In this document: one piece after another, positions 25,364-36,835 of the stretch
How the letters are laid out: the number at the start of each line of letters is the position of its first letter
How positions within the stretch are numbered: the first letter of the stretch is position 1
NCBI GenBank assembly: GCA_033064195.1
Contig: JARBJD010000525.1
Location: 1-36,835 of the forward strand
DNA length: 36,835 nt
Direction of reading: 5' to 3'
Source: Blattamonas nauphoetae
Lineage: Eukaryota; Preaxostyla; Oxymonadida
Notes under the pieces: model-generated
Seen by the model: only the letters and a program-made list of their open reading frames with translations
Database searches by the model: none
What the model was told of the DNA's origin: nothing
Made by a program: the position numbers and the translations under genes

Positions 25364-28300
25364 ACTGAGACGTGGGTGAAAGTTCCCTGAAGCAGAAGTG
25401 TTGACTTACCGTTGCTCAATCGCGTAAATGCATGCTCGATCGTTTTGCATGGATCTGGCTCTTCTCCACAATTCCATCCATCGTCTCCATTCCACGATGA
25501 GGCATACACCGTTGGGAGACGAGGTGCCGAGGGTGTTGTGAACGTCACCCCATCACACAGAATCTGGTGGGGATCTGTGATCAGGTCTTCGACGATGGAT
25601 CTGAGTGTGTACGTCGTGGAGTGTGTGAAATCGAATCCTGTTCCGATTTGAAGTGGGCCGATTGTCGCTGATGTTCGTGTCTCACATAAGAACGGGATTG
25701 GCTCAGTGATTCCATCCAGAACGAGAAGGAATGTCCGATCGGTGAGAAACGCTTGTCCTTGCAACACAATGTTCATCGTCGTGCACATCACATTTGCACA
25801 AGCTGCCTCAGCAGACAGGACTTTCGGGAGGATTGGTGTTGTGAATGTCACCCCATCACACAGAATATGCCGAGGATCGGTGATTGTGTCTTCGACGATG
25901 GAGATGAGTGTGTATGTTGTCGAGTGCGCGAAATCGAATCCTGTTCCGATCTGAAGTGGGCCAATTGTCGCTGATGTTTGTGTGTCACACGAGAACGGAT
26001 TGGCGCCGTGATTCCATCGAGGGAGAGAAGGAATGCCCGATTCGTCAGAAATTCCTGTCCTCTCAACACAATGTTCATCGTCGTGCACATCACATTTGCA
26101 CAAGCTGCCCCAGCAGACAGGACTTTCGGTGGGAGGGGTGTTGTGAAGGACAGCGATGGTCTGATGTTGATGGATGCATTGCTCGATGAAACGACTGTGT
26201 ACGTTCTTCCAGGCAGCACGTTGTTCGGTGGGACGGAGGAAATCACTTCGGTCGCTGTAGAGCACCCCATCCGCTAAGATTGCTTGGACACGCGAAGGGT
26301 TGTTCAGATCGTCCTTCAACTCCACTTCGAGAGGGACGTTGAGAGAAAGGACTAGTGAAGGTGATTGTATGTCGTTGCTGTGTGGTCCAGTGTGCAGGTC
26401 ACTCCAGTGATCGCTGCTTGGGGAAAGATGGTTGAGACTCTGTCCACAATCACCCATCTTGCGGGGTTAGCATTTGTTTCTTCCATCGAGACGATTGTGA
26501 ACCCAGCGAGAGGGAGAGGGTTGGCCCACACTTCAATCGGCTCAGACTGGCCACTTGTCGACGAGAAGAAGCTCGTTGTGAAGGTCAGTGCGGTGTCTGA
26601 GATCTTCGTGACGAACGTAACGTCTCGACTCAGTTTCTGCCCTTCAAACACAAAACTCACAGATGTGCACAGTGGGGTCGTACATTCCATTCTCGCGCTG
26701 GTGAGGTGGGGGGAGTGGGGGCGGTGAACACGACGGTATGGTATAAGACCATCTGTGGATTGGACGGGATGTCTTCTTCGATCGACGAGATGGTGCAGTC
26801 CTGTTCCCACTGGAGGTCGAATGAGGTGTCACCAAAATCGGGTCTGATTTGCCAGCAGTGCTGTTCGTGAACTTGACAAAGAATGTCTCGGATGAATTCA
26901 CGACTAGACAGCGAAATTGGACAGCGAGTCAGATGGCAACTGATCTCCGCTGACTTTCAGCAGCAAATAAAGACATGTGGCATCTATCCACTCCAAACTC
27001 GCCCGAACACAGTGCGTGTCAACAACCAACGAAAATCCAGAAATGGCGGCACTTTGCAGAGTGTACTTCTTCCCGTCGGCGAGCACGGGAGGACACCATA
27101 TGTTCCTGTCGACACTTCTGCTGTTCCTGCTTTCGATGAGCTGGAGGGCGTCCCAAACTCGATGTGGATGAGACGAGGCACATTCGATCCTTCCAACAGC
27201 ACTCATCGTTCCGTTGACTTCACTTGTGGTTCGGATGGTGATCGTCGCTTTGCCCTGCCCTATCGATATTTCCATCGAAGAGACGCTTGTTTGTTGGTCT
27301 GGTTCCACTTGGGGAACTAAGTGGGAGCCGTCAGTCCCAGCACCCGCAAAATACACATTTGGCGAGCCAGAGGTTGAATCGCAAACATGATTGAATTTGA
27401 GACTGTTTCATTCGAAATGTTGCTGAAGCGGATGTCGCTTGAATTTGTGATAGAGGTGGATTGACATTCTCGGAACTGCAGAAACGGAAGGTCAGAGATT
27501 TGACATAAGCCATTGAGAGTGCACCACCAGAGTGGTTCGAGACGCACGCCACAACACGCAATTGGAGATGGTGGTCGGTGACCTGTCGGAAACCAGACCT
27601 CCGCCCTGATGTGCAGAACATGTTTCGAAGAAGCAATTCTCCATCGTTATCTGCGTGCACACAACCCCAGCTACAGCGCCACCAGTTGGTTTATTTTCGG
27701 AGGACGATGATGTGGAGCATTCAGTGAATGAGGAAGATTTGATTGTGAGTGGTTCTGGTTGTGTGGAAGAGGCAACAACGAGAACTGCACCTCCGCCGCG
27801 AATGGTCGAATCGAGGCTGCATTTGTGGAAGAAACATTGAGTGACGGTGAGAGACGCTGAGGCGTTAAAAGCATGATCGCTGCACCCCAATTGCACTTTC
27901 ATTATCGGCTGTCATTTCGCAGAATGTGCAGAGCGTGAACGAGACGGACGTGTAGGTCAGAGAGTGCTCGACTGAGAATCTGTCGCCTTGTTCGTGATCT
28001 TTGAATGATTCGGACTTTTCTTCGTTGGGGTGGAGTGGCGGACGCAGGACGAGAACGAAGTGTTGAGGCAGGCCAAAGAGCCCCAAGTTCGGATCCATCA
28101 TTGCTGTTCCACTCTGGTGGTTCGTTGAGTTCGATATTGCGCATCCAATTACTTTTTGTTCTATATTCGATCCGAATCGGAAGTTGGATGAACGAAATGT
28201 TGGTTGCTTGATGAAGCTGCTCATGCTGACAAGAGTGCAGAATTGGAGGAGGGTGTCCATCTGAAGAGCGGATGAAGCAAGGAGATCATGCGGGTGGTTG

Positions 28301-28998
28301 GGCGAGACCGAAAGAGAGAAGAGGGCCAGTTCCAAAGCCAGTGTCTGGGATTCCATTCTGAGGTCACTTCCAAACACAGAAACTGAAGATGATGGTTGAA
28401 ATGATCCAAAATGGTGATTATTCGTTTTGTTCGGGATAATTGAAGTTGTGGAGGTGATATCCACCAGCGGACAAATGAAGTTGGAATTTGATTTGAAAGA
28501 GCAGAAATTGAAAAAGATTGAAGATGATTCGGGAAGATGGATGCTTGAGGCTTGGACAACAAATGGGGAGCTGAATTCATTTGTTAGAAGGCTGCTTGTC
28601 GAGTAACGGACACAGCTTGAACGAATCAGACATACTCCTGTTCGATCGAATGTGCAAATGGCTTGAACTCCTTCAACAGAGAATGAGCTGTTGGAAATCA
28701 AAAACATGAAGTTTGATTCCGAGAGTGAGTGATGGTTTTCATTGCGTGATGACCGATCTTTGGTGGAATGTGTTAATGAAGCGTTGTGTCCAATAATTGC
28801 GACTGACATTGTTTCAATACGAGTCGGAGAAATCAATCGGTGTTCATTCAGAAGGTTTACGATCCGTGGTTGCGGTAATTTGTTTCCCGAAGAGGAAAGT
28901 TCCAGAATTGAGAGATTGTTGGGAAAAGCGTCGAAGATGCCAACTGAATGCGGAGTTACCAGGAAAACGAGTAGATATGAAGGAAGAATCCACTGCAT
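22946..28998 (-). pseudogene. Surface protein gene A: signal peptide, beta-helix, Ig-like repeats, second beta-helix; several frameshifts
   Basis: It starts at ATG 28996-28998 with a signal peptide (MQWILPSYLLVFLVTPHSVG). The first beta-helix continues in another frame at 27492-27902 (TQCFFHKCSLDSTIRGGGAV) and 26904-27356. Ig-like beta-sandwich repeats of about 100 aa follow at 25360-26810, each with a STTYTLxSIVED and CDGVTFTTP pattern. A Cys-pair entry motif (GDDGWNCGEEPDPCKTIEHA) leads into a long second beta-helix, open for 805 codons at 22946-25363. At least five frame changes are visible. The one at 25360-25363 is a GTGT where GT would keep the frame. No kinase or membrane span follows; the C-terminus ends in LLFIRHIIHLSFT. 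An intact form would be a secreted or cell-surface adhesin-like protein. Decay or assembly error cannot be told apart here. Confidence 0.72.
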
Positions 28999-29793
28999 TT
29001 CCTGGCGAGGTGAGACGATTCATGGGGCGATCACATCCAACGACCTCGTCTGCATGCATTCAAAGAAGAGAGAGAAACTAATGATCTCGAACCCATTCTA
29101 TGCATGTTTGAGCAAAGAAGACGAATCGAGTGAGATCTCAGGATTCATCGCATTCCTTTCATCTCCAGTGAACATGTTGCCTGTGTGTTTTCCTCTGATG
29201 ATTACCTTGAAAAGAACAGAGAGTGGTATGAAACAAAGAAAGGATGAGTAGTGAAGGAATTTAAAGGGAGTTGAGGGTGAGATGTGAAATAGACATGAAA
29301 TGAAACGATGTGGTCGATGTGAGAGGAAGTGGAAGACATGCGAGGAGAGTGATGTTGTGAGAGTGGGAGAAGTCAGAAAAGGAAACAAATTCCGATTAAT
29401 GTCAATTCGAAGCAAAGAACAACTTGAGAAACACGAAGAAAGACAACCCAAATCAGGACGAGACAGAACACATCAGAAAACAATGAAGACCACAACAAAG
29501 ACGGTGAACGAACTGGTTGAATAGTGTGAATGAAGAGGTCGTGCTGACTGCGAACACAGCAGAGTGCGTATTCACGATAATGCCAGCATCCAACCGTGTC
29601 TGAGTGAAGTGGCACTGAAGGGTCATCGAACGTGATGGTAGGGCCAGTGTGACGTGGGAGTGAGAGGTGTTGGTGATGAGGCGTGGACGGTTTGGGCAAC
29701 GCAAAAACGGTGAAGTGATTTTGAAATGACTAGATGTCGAGTGTGGGGAGGTAATCAAGACATCGCGAGATGAGTCGAACGAAAGATGGATGT
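28999..29793. other. Spacer between gene A start and gene B end
   Basis: About 800 bp. Opposing short frames exist on both strands but none shows a domain or codon pattern I trust. It holds the 5' flank of gene A (purine-rich GAGA stretches around 29300-29500) and the 3' flank of the kinase-like gene. Confidence 0.5.
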
Positions 29794-30260
29794 TTATGTT
29801 TCCATTCCATGCGGTTCGTGTCCAGTCACGCCCTTCCCATCACCCAACTCCGAGTTCACATGTTCCACAATCCACTCCAATGTCGGTCGGTTCGATGGTG
29901 ACAGATCAAGACACTTTCCGATCAGACTCACTTTCCATTCCTCTGTCCACGTCTCCATCCCTGGAAGCGTCCCACTTCCAACTTGACGCTGAGCATTCAC
30001 TCCATCCTGCTCAGCGAACGGAACACAACCAGTCTCGATTTCCCACAAGATAAGGCCAAGACTAAAACTGCCGCTTTCGACTCGTTCACGTCTCCTTTCT
30101 TCTCCACCACTTCTGGCGCTCTCCATCGCGCTCCTTCGTCGTGTTTCACCAATTTTGACGGGAGTGCCGAATCCATGATCAATGAATTCTTGTTCATTGA
30201 GCCATCCACTCCCTTGATCATCTGACGAGAGTGTGGTCGTTCAGTGAGGCCAAATACGAT
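29794..30260 (-). pseudogene. Gene B: C-lobe of kinase-like domain, two frames
   Basis: Frame one (29997-30221) has EGARWRAPEVVEKKGDVNES, the APE region. The other frame (from about 30065 down) has SLGLILWEIETGCVPFAEQD, the helix F region, and CLDLSPSNRPTLEWIVEHVN, the conserved C-lobe arginine motif. A missing T in a T run at the switch would explain the split. Together these make a recognisable protein-kinase C-lobe. Confidence 0.78.
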
Positions 30261-31016
30261 TCACGAAAAACTCCGCCGATGCTTCCACTTTGGCTCAGCC
30301 TCTTTCACAACTTCCTTCACTTGGAACAGCGGAGTGTCGTCACTGTCCAGAAACACCCACAACGGCGACAGTCGAGTCAACAGCGGCATGTGCGGATTCT
30401 GTCGAGCAAGCTGCGCCAGACCACGTGTCAGCATCTGAACCAGTCGCGGCTTGTCCAGCGGTCTTTCCGGCTGTCGGTGAAGTCGGTTGAACAGAGTGTC
30501 GTTCGTCGTCACACTCACCACTTCTGTCTTCATCCCATCACATCGAACTGCTTCTCGAAGTTCAATCAATTGTGGCTCATCACCGTTTAGTTGCGCTCCT
30601 CTCGTATCCACTGATCGACCCAGCTGCCACGTCCGGATCGTTGTCGGCATGTTGGGATGGATCACATCGTCTGTATTCTTCGCACGGATCGCCACAATCT
30701 GCTCTCCATTCACACCATCCATCCTCTCAATCCCCATCGACTCGTCTTTCTCATCCACTTCCTGTTCATCTAACTCTTCTCTCAGGATCGTCGCACTTTT
30801 GGCTTCGTTCTTCTTCCGATGCATTCGACAACAAACAACAATCACAACAATCACAAACACACAAAACACAACCACAACCAAAGGAATCAGCCATGGAAGT
30901 GTCTTTCGAACTGTTTCCAGCGCCTCCGCTTTCGCTGTCGCCGAACTCACTTTCACAACAAACTCATTCGAAGTCGTCTCGTTCTTCCCAAAACACACCC
31001 GACCTCGCCATTCCAA
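30261..31016 (-). CDS. Gene B: transmembrane helix and N-lobe of kinase-like domain
   Basis: A juxtamembrane segment, then a strong TM helix (WLIPLVVVVFCVFVIVVIVV), a stop-transfer CCRMHRKKNE, an acidic linker, and the N-lobe of a kinase-like domain from about 30620. The place of the catalytic HRD loop reads LTRLSPLWVFLDSDDTP, with neither HRD nor DFG, so it is a pseudokinase. The frame meets TGA after RRSFS at 30261 and continues open in the same frame. Confidence 0.72.
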   Translation of the reverse strand: MEWRGRVCFGKNETTSNEFVVKVSSATAKAEALETVRKTLPWLIPLVVVVFCVFVIVVIVVCCRMHRKKNEAKSATILREELDEQEVDEKDESMGIERMDGVNGEQIVAIRAKNTDDVIHPNMPTTIRTWQLGRSVDTRGAQLNGDEPQLIELREAVRCDGMKTEVVSVTTNDTLFNRLHRQPERPLDKPRLVQMLTRGLAQLARQNPHMPLLTRLSPLWVFLDSDDTPLFQVKEVVKEAEPKWKHRRSFS

Positions 31017-31019
31017 CGA

Positions 31020-32369
31020 TCAATCCAGTTCTTTCTTCAAATCTGACACAACAAGTTCAACAGATCCTCCTGTTTCTGTCAACACCGTCGAGTTCAGTTC
31101 GGTCAGGTCTGCGATCGCACTCTTCCCATATTCCTTCACTTTCTCATCCCATTCTCGAATCTCAACTCCAAGTCCACACGGAATCAACAGTGTCCCAACA
31201 AGCGAGATCACAATCTTGTCTGATGTCTGCTTCACCGATGTCTGTTCTGTGTTGAGCGATGGGACGAAGAAAGGAGCTCTCGCAATTCCTTCATCTCCAG
31301 TGATCGTGCAATCGTCGGAAGAGATCCACGCAGATGCGTCATCTTTCGATCTATCACCCCCATTCATCCTTCCATCAATCTCGATTGTTCCTCCTTCCGA
31401 ACAACGAATATTCCGACGAAGTGATGGGAAAGACGGATTGTTTGGCGAATTGTTCCAGAAAGTCGGCGAAATCAGAGTCAGCGAACCATTCTTCATGTTA
31501 ATCGCTCCTTGTGACAGTTGAGTGAGGGGAGTGGATTGAATTGTCGTGATGCTGTTCTCCAGGACGAGAACTCCTGTCGCCCAGGAGCAAATATCATTGT
31601 CGCTTGATGATGACAGCTGAGCTGTTCCATGAAGCGAAGCGTCTTTCAAAACGATTGTCGAGTCTGTCGAAGATACGAGAGTGAACGACGATGGATGCAA
31701 GTCGATCACAACATTCACATGACGAATCTCGAAGAACGACTCGCGAATAACAATCACGGCTGTGTTGTTATCGTTCGACCACGCTGAAGATGATGATGAT
31801 GAAGCGGAGGAAGGAATGCGAAGAGTCGGCTCGGCTTCGCTTCCATTCGTCACAACAACACGCATCCCACAATCAACCATAATCTGACTTGACAGAGACG
31901 ACGAGTCGATGATCCCAAAACTCACTCGATCAATCCCAACTCCTTCCACAATCCTCCATCCAACTCCAATCGACGAACAAGCGCGAGAACGCTCCCCACA
32001 GAACACACTCCCATCGCACGACGACCCAGAATCGCTGAAGATGAACAACTCGGTTGGCGACAATCCAGTCGTGTCTGAAACCTCATCGCCAAACAAAGTG
32101 GATCCTTCCTCATCCAGTGCAGTCATCGAGCTCATCGTGTATTTCGTGTCGAACTGAAGCGAGTCAGACCATCCAATCCGCAGTTCTTCTGACTGCCCTT
32201 CTGTTTCGGAGGTCATCGAGGCGGAGAACGAGAGAGATGAATTCAGAGTCACACGAACGAGACTCCCAACAACGAGGTCCGATCCAAACAGCGAGACTCG
32301 GCAAGTTGTGTTGAGGAGTTGGAGAATGAGAATTCCATCTTTGTCACTTTGGAGGATAGGAACGGTCAC
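31020..32369 (-). CDS. Gene B: last Ig-like piece and second beta-helix (449 codons open)
   Basis: It opens within an Ig-like repeat (LRIGWSDSLQFDTKYTMSSM). It continues with CDGSVFCGERSRACSSIGVG, the Cys-pair motif that precedes beta-helices in gene A. A shortened helix follows (IVVLKDASLHGTAQL-type strands). The end leads into the juxtamembrane region encoded next at 30261-31016. Confidence 0.68.
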   Translation of the reverse strand: MTVPILQSDKDGILILQLLNTTCRVSLFGSDLVVGSLVRVTLNSSLSFSASMTSETEGQSEELRIGWSDSLQFDTKYTMSSMTALDEEGSTLFGDEVSDTTGLSPTELFIFSDSGSSCDGSVFCGERSRACSSIGVGWRIVEGVGIDRVSFGIIDSSSLSSQIMVDCGMRVVVTNGSEAEPTLRIPSSASSSSSSAWSNDNNTAVIVIRESFFEIRHVNVVIDLHPSSFTLVSSTDSTIVLKDASLHGTAQLSSSSDNDICSWATGVLVLENSITTIQSTPLTQLSQGAINMKNGSLTLISPTFWNNSPNNPSFPSLRRNIRCSEGGTIEIDGRMNGGDRSKDDASAWISSDDCTITGDEGIARAPFFVPSLNTEQTSVKQTSDKIVISLVGTLLIPCGLGVEIREWDEKVKEYGKSAIADLTELNSTVLTETGGSVELVVSDLKKELD

Positions 32370-35300
32370 TGAGATGGGCTCAACATGAAATCCATTGGAT
32401 GACGATGCTGAACGAGTCAGAGTGTATTCTCCCCAAATTTCACTGTGTCTCTCCTTCTTCCTCTCCTGCTAAGAATTCTGCACTGCAGTGAGTCTCATTC
32501 ATCACAATCACTTCATTCACAGGGTTGATGATGCTTTTTCGCCCAACAACCCAACTTTCCCCAATCCGGATTTCAGTGCTCGGCCAATCATCACAACTTC
32601 CATCTTCGTTCGATCTTTGTTCAGTTTCTTTGTCTCAATCGACACAATTCGGTGTGGTTCAGCAGGAACAGGTAAATTCACCTTGTCGTCCACTTTCGAG
32701 GACATTCCAGACACAGTGAAGTTGGTCACATGATATGAACAGCCATACGCGAGGAGAGTCAGGATTGTCGAATATCAGGATTGTCAGAGTGTGGGAGGTC
32801 GATCCCAAATCTCCACTCAATGCTCCGCTAATCTCCACCTCTTGACTGATCACGTTTTCGGATATGATTTGGGGAGTGAGAGAGTGAAGGTTTTCCTCCC
32901 ACCAAAGAGACGCCAGAAAGCTTCACAATCGCCGATTTCTCTGAATCGCTTCCCAACTCACTTTCCACTTTCACAATCCGAGCTGGCGAGCCTGGCGTCA
33001 CAAATGCCGGAGCAGACACAACTGCCACAACTGACGAGGCAGAGCTCCTCATCGAAGAGACTGAATAGCTCGAGTCGTATCGGAGAGTGTCCGATTTGTT
33101 GTACACCTCAACGAGAAATGACCCAGATCCCAGCGACGCCGAGGGAACGGTGATCGACACAATATCTGATGAGCATTCAGTGTTCGTCACGACAAGGATG
33201 AAGTCTTCCGCTGGCATCAGAGAGGTGGTCAGCGAGAGGACGAAGAAATCTGGGTCAGATGCATCGAGTGAGCATGACAGGGAGGAAAGAGTCGGTCCAG
33301 AAGGAGTTTTGAACGACGAGACTGAGAAAAATATGAGTTCGTCTTCCTTCCCATCCACTTTCCGAGTCACAGACGAGAGAGTATATTCCGTGTTGTATTT
33401 CAATTGCCCAGTTCCTCCAATGTCAATCGATCCGGATGTTCCAGCTGAGTCGGAAGAGAATGTCACACTGATCGAATGAGATGAGTTCAGAACCATCACA
33501 AATGTCGACCCAGAAGGAAGATCTGTTCCTTCAACTGACAGTACGAACGACGACGACGACGTCGACACAGGAACAACGATCTTCGTGATTGTGGGAGGGA
33601 GAGGAATGTCCACGAAGAGATTCCCATTCACTACAATCTCATCGCCCGATCCAACTGACACAACTCTGTACCTTCCTCCAAAAATCACATGAGTGTTGTT
33701 CTCCTCTTCTCCAATCAAGAAGCTCACAAAGAATTGAGTCGATGTCACATCGAAGATCGGTCCAGACGATGAGATTTCCCAGAATCTCCCAACAGCACCA
33801 CTGTCTGTCCGAGAGACACCAATTTACTTCCTTCCAACTCCACCACAGCCATGCTTCGAGCTCCGTTCAGATCACAAATCACTCCTTCAATTCGAGCTGG
33901 CTCGACGGGTGTTGTGAATGTGATTGCACTTTCGAGCGACTTCGTCTGTTGGTTCACCTCGTTTCCACACTGTCCTCACTTCGTATTCTGTCCACTAATC
34001 CAGCCTTCCATCCGCGTCCGAAGGGTAGAGAGGGGCTGTTCCTTTCAGAGTCGTCGAATCTTCAAATTCCAGCGAGATATTCCATTTTGTCGTTCCTTTC
34101 CACACTTCCATCCAATAACTTCCAGCTACCAGACCCTCTCCACGAACAACGATTTCTGTCGTGTTGGGGTTGAGAAGTGTGGCTTCGGATTGTGTTACGA
34201 ATGGCGGGAAGGAGATTTTATGGCCGACAATCGCTGCTGATCGAGGAAGATAGGTCGCATTTGGAAGAATTCCATTCGTTCCTGACGAGACAGTCGCTTG
34301 AGCTGTCCAGGATGGAGTGGACGAGCTCCGAAGACAACATGGACGAGTCGAGGCACATTCGATCCATCCAGCAGGATGCCCATCGAGCCTTCGATTGCTG
34401 ATTCTGTTGAGACTGTCACGACAGCTTGGGTCTCACTGAAGACAATAGACAGAGATGTGATGGTGACGATTGAGGAGATCTGTGGAATGAGAAGACTGTT
34501 GAAGACAGTTCCTGGTTTGAAATACACATTGGAAGACCCAGAAGTGGAGTCACAGAACCTGACCATTTGGGATGTGATCTGGGACGATGCCAGAGAGTCA
34601 AAGTGAACATCGCTCGTCTGCTGGGTTGATGATGACGAACAGTCTCTGAACTGCAGATAGTTGAGATTGATCGGCATTTCCGTGCCATGGATCCCGATTC
34701 CACCGACACGATTGATCGATGAACAAAACACGAAAGCAGAGTTGGAGATGGTGATCGGGGAGTGCTCAAGATACATTGCGCCGTCATATTTCGCCCGACA
34801 GTGTTCAAAGAAACTGTTCTCGATTTTGACTGACGATGATTGATAAATGAGCGCCGCTCCGCCGCAAGTACTTGCAGTTCCAAAGTAGTGCATTCGGCGA
34901 ATGAGGAATCAGAGATCGAGACTGAAAGTTTCTTGGTAGCCTGATAGGCAACACAGATCGCTCCTCCATCGTCGTTGTTTCCAGTACAGCTGCATTTGTG
35001 GAAGAAGCACTGCTCGACGGTGAGAGAAGACGAAGTCTGAGAGAGGCAGATCGCAGCTCCACCGCGATAGCTCACATCCGCAGCCACTGTCATCGTGTTG
35101 AAGGTGCAGAGTGTGTATGAAACTGAGGTGACGGTGGATGCAACGCTGCTCAGACGACCGATGACACTTTGGGTGATGTTCTTGTTGGCGTAATCCTTCA
35201 CATTGTTCGGTTGTCGGATGCAGTGCGAGAAAGACGAGTTCACACAAACAACATTCCTCCCACATTCGCGTCCAGCATTCCTGTCCCCGAGTTGTGGTTC

Positions 35301-36233
35301 GAGCTGTGAGTGATTGAGCAGCCGATCACTCGCTGCGACACTTCACTCCCAAACAGCTGACCAGTCGACGAACAGCAATGCGTGGAGGTCATGTTGACGA
35401 AGGACGACGAGGAGAGACTGGTCTCCATTTCGACATCGTTCCTCAGGGCAGAGAGGGACGAATCATGATCAGCCAGACCAAACGAGAAGAGAGGGCCAGT
35501 TCCTGACGAGAAGGATCCTGAGTTGAAGAGAAGACCAGTCCCAAAGATCGAGATTCTTTGTTCAGCATTTGGTGGAACAGAAATAATGTTTTATCAAGAT
35601 CGGTGGGTAGTGATATCGAAGAGTGCAACCGGCCGCCGAGAGGAGGCAGGAAGTCAGTCTTCGAGTTGTGAGTGATCGATGAGAGAACAATCTCCACTGT
35701 CGTTTTCCGTTCGTCCAATCAGACGATTCGATCATGAACGGAGATGAGAGTCCATTTGATGTGATCGAACTGGATGAAAAGTGAACAATGGAGCTCGAAA
35801 CCAAGCAGAAGCCATCGTTGTCCGAATCGCAGATCACATGCACTCCAATCGCAGAAAACGTGCTATTCCAAACATCAAACATGAAATTCAATGCTGTTCC
35901 AGATCGCATGTTCTGTTTTCGTGGAGTTGTAGTGTCGATTCTTGTTCGATGGTCAACTTGCGATGAAGAAAGAGATTCGGAGTGTACTTCACGGAGCGGT
36001 GGGAACATTAGCGTTGTGTCATCACCCTTCAACGAGATTCCCGCAGAGCGAATCTGGATCGTGGAGGAAATCACCAAATTATCATCGAGATGGATTTCTT
36101 GAGGGTGGAGACTTTCTTCATTGTTCTGACTTTTCTGAAACGAGTTGGCATAAGATGTGAAGATGGATGAGGCAGGTTGAGGGTGATGTTGAGCTGATAG
36201 GAATATCTGGACAACAACGAGGATGCTGTTCAT

Positions 36234-36835
36234 TGACACGTTACCAACTTTTCATCATCCGGCAGCCCATTTTCAATTTGTTTGCATTGAAGAGTGTGAA
36301 TACTGAAGGTTCTTTCAGGGCTTCTTCGCTTCTGCATCCAGGAACGAGCTCGTCCAGGACAGGAACCAGCAGATGGTGAAATCCGATGAGTTCTGACGAT
36401 ATTCAAAACTCAATCGAAAGAATGGTGTGCGCACGTTGATTGGAATTGATAGAATGTGCCACGAGAGCGTTAATGTGTGAGGAAGACGCAGACTAATGTT
36501 TCCGCCATGAACATCTGTAATTCTCCCCAAAGAAGGATGGTTCATCGAATCTCGTTCAGGCTCAGATAAATCACATCGGAAAGGAACAATAAAATCAATG
36601 ATGATGCTTTCGAAGCTTTTCTGACCTGAGGTTTGATCAAGCCAACACCCTCATTCATTCATCCCGTTTGAAGTTCCACGGAACAAAACTCCCATGAAAC
36701 ACACACTGATTCGTTTCCATTCTAAACCATGGAGTTAGGCATGTATTACCCCTGTAGGTAATCGGAACCCTGTAGGTAATCGATGAGTTTGTGCGAGAGA
36801 ACCTGTCTGAGAGGGGGAGAATGAGAATCACAAAC
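36234..36835. other. Upstream flank of gene B
   Basis: About 600 bp. A minus-strand frame at 36315-36545 has no recognisable domain and is probably not a gene. CCTGTAGGTAATCG occurs twice in a row near 36750-36783. Nothing else recognised. Confidence 0.5.

Larger units (their letters stand above)
29794..36233 (-). pseudogene. Surface receptor-like gene B: beta-helix, Ig-like repeats, TM, kinase-like domain; frameshifts
   Basis: It starts at ATG 36231-36233 with a signal peptide (MNSILVVVQIFLSAQ). First beta-helix: about 34400-36230 (for example SSSLTVEQCFFHKCSCTG, a close relative of gene A). Ig-like repeats: about 32500-34200 (TPVEPARIEGVICDLNGA, SGSIDIGGTGQLKYNTEYTL). Shorter second beta-helix: 31020-32369. 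Single TM: about 30825-30900. Kinase-like domain: 30600-29794. The frame changes several times. The ones I could place look like single missing bases in T runs (near 35710 and 30065), plus a TGA in the kinase part (RRSFS-stop-IVFG). An intact relative would be a type I membrane receptor passing an outside signal to a cytosolic pseudokinase. Nature of the defects unresolved. Confidence 0.72.

Noticed and set aside
28742-29251. Plus-strand frame of 169 codons
   Set aside because: It is antisense to the signal-peptide and beta-helix start of gene A and has no domain of its own.
22946-36233. Mini-introns as the cause of the frame changes in genes A and B
   Set aside because: At the junctions I examined (25360, 27870, 32430, 35710, 30065) the homologous reading continues after a shift of one or two bases, with no 28-40-nt GT-AG segment to remove.

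Overview
The window looks like a nuclear chromosome segment of an anaerobic protist, most likely a metamonad and perhaps a preaxostylan (oxymonad-like). That placement is inference. It rests on a eukaryotic 5S rRNA tandem array, a bacterial-type iron-containing alcohol dehydrogenase, very short GT-AG introns of 29-30 nt, and large surface proteins that combine parallel beta-helix, Ig-like repeats, one membrane span and a kinase-like domain. No database search was possible. All recognisable genes lie on the minus strand.

Layout. (1) 1-1646 and 10511-about 12035: a 5S rRNA array with a unit of about 571-575 bp, all copies on the minus strand. Three complete copies are visible, plus one copy split in two. 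(2) 1647-10510: an apparently full-length 8.86-kb non-LTR retrotransposon (LINE) inserted inside that 5S gene. It is flanked by a perfect 36-bp target-site duplication covering 5S nucleotides 30-65. It has a short basic ORF1, then in the same frame after one stop codon a very long ORF2 with reverse transcriptase, CCHC finger and a probable restriction-like endonuclease. It also carries two blocks of nearly identical in-frame tandem repeats. (3) 10758-11354: a 597-bp foldback element with 133-bp inverted ends, inserted in the 5S spacer next to the LINE. (4) 12549-16112: an ABCC/MRP-type transporter gene with two mini-introns whose second nucleotide-binding domain is almost wholly deleted. (5) 16270-about 17521: a YqhD/butanol-dehydrogenase-type Fe-ADH that looks functional. 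(6) 17999-22711: a repeat-rich region with a 27-bp inverted repeat around a 24-bp minisatellite, and a perfect 55-bp inverted repeat enclosing 4.3 kb that holds a badly decayed minus-strand surface-protein gene. (7) 22946-28998 and 29794-36233: two related tandem genes or pseudogenes for secreted or membrane beta-helix proteins. The right-hand one has a transmembrane helix and a kinase-like domain that lacks catalytic motifs.

The ADH would serve fermentative redox balance and the ABC transporter export. The surface proteins would face the environment and pass signals inward. The most notable object is the 5S-inserted LINE. Its likely sequence-specific endonuclease, long target duplication, self-repetitive ORF and placement over the 5S internal promoter together suggest a 5S-rDNA-specialised retrotransposon that I cannot match to a named family.
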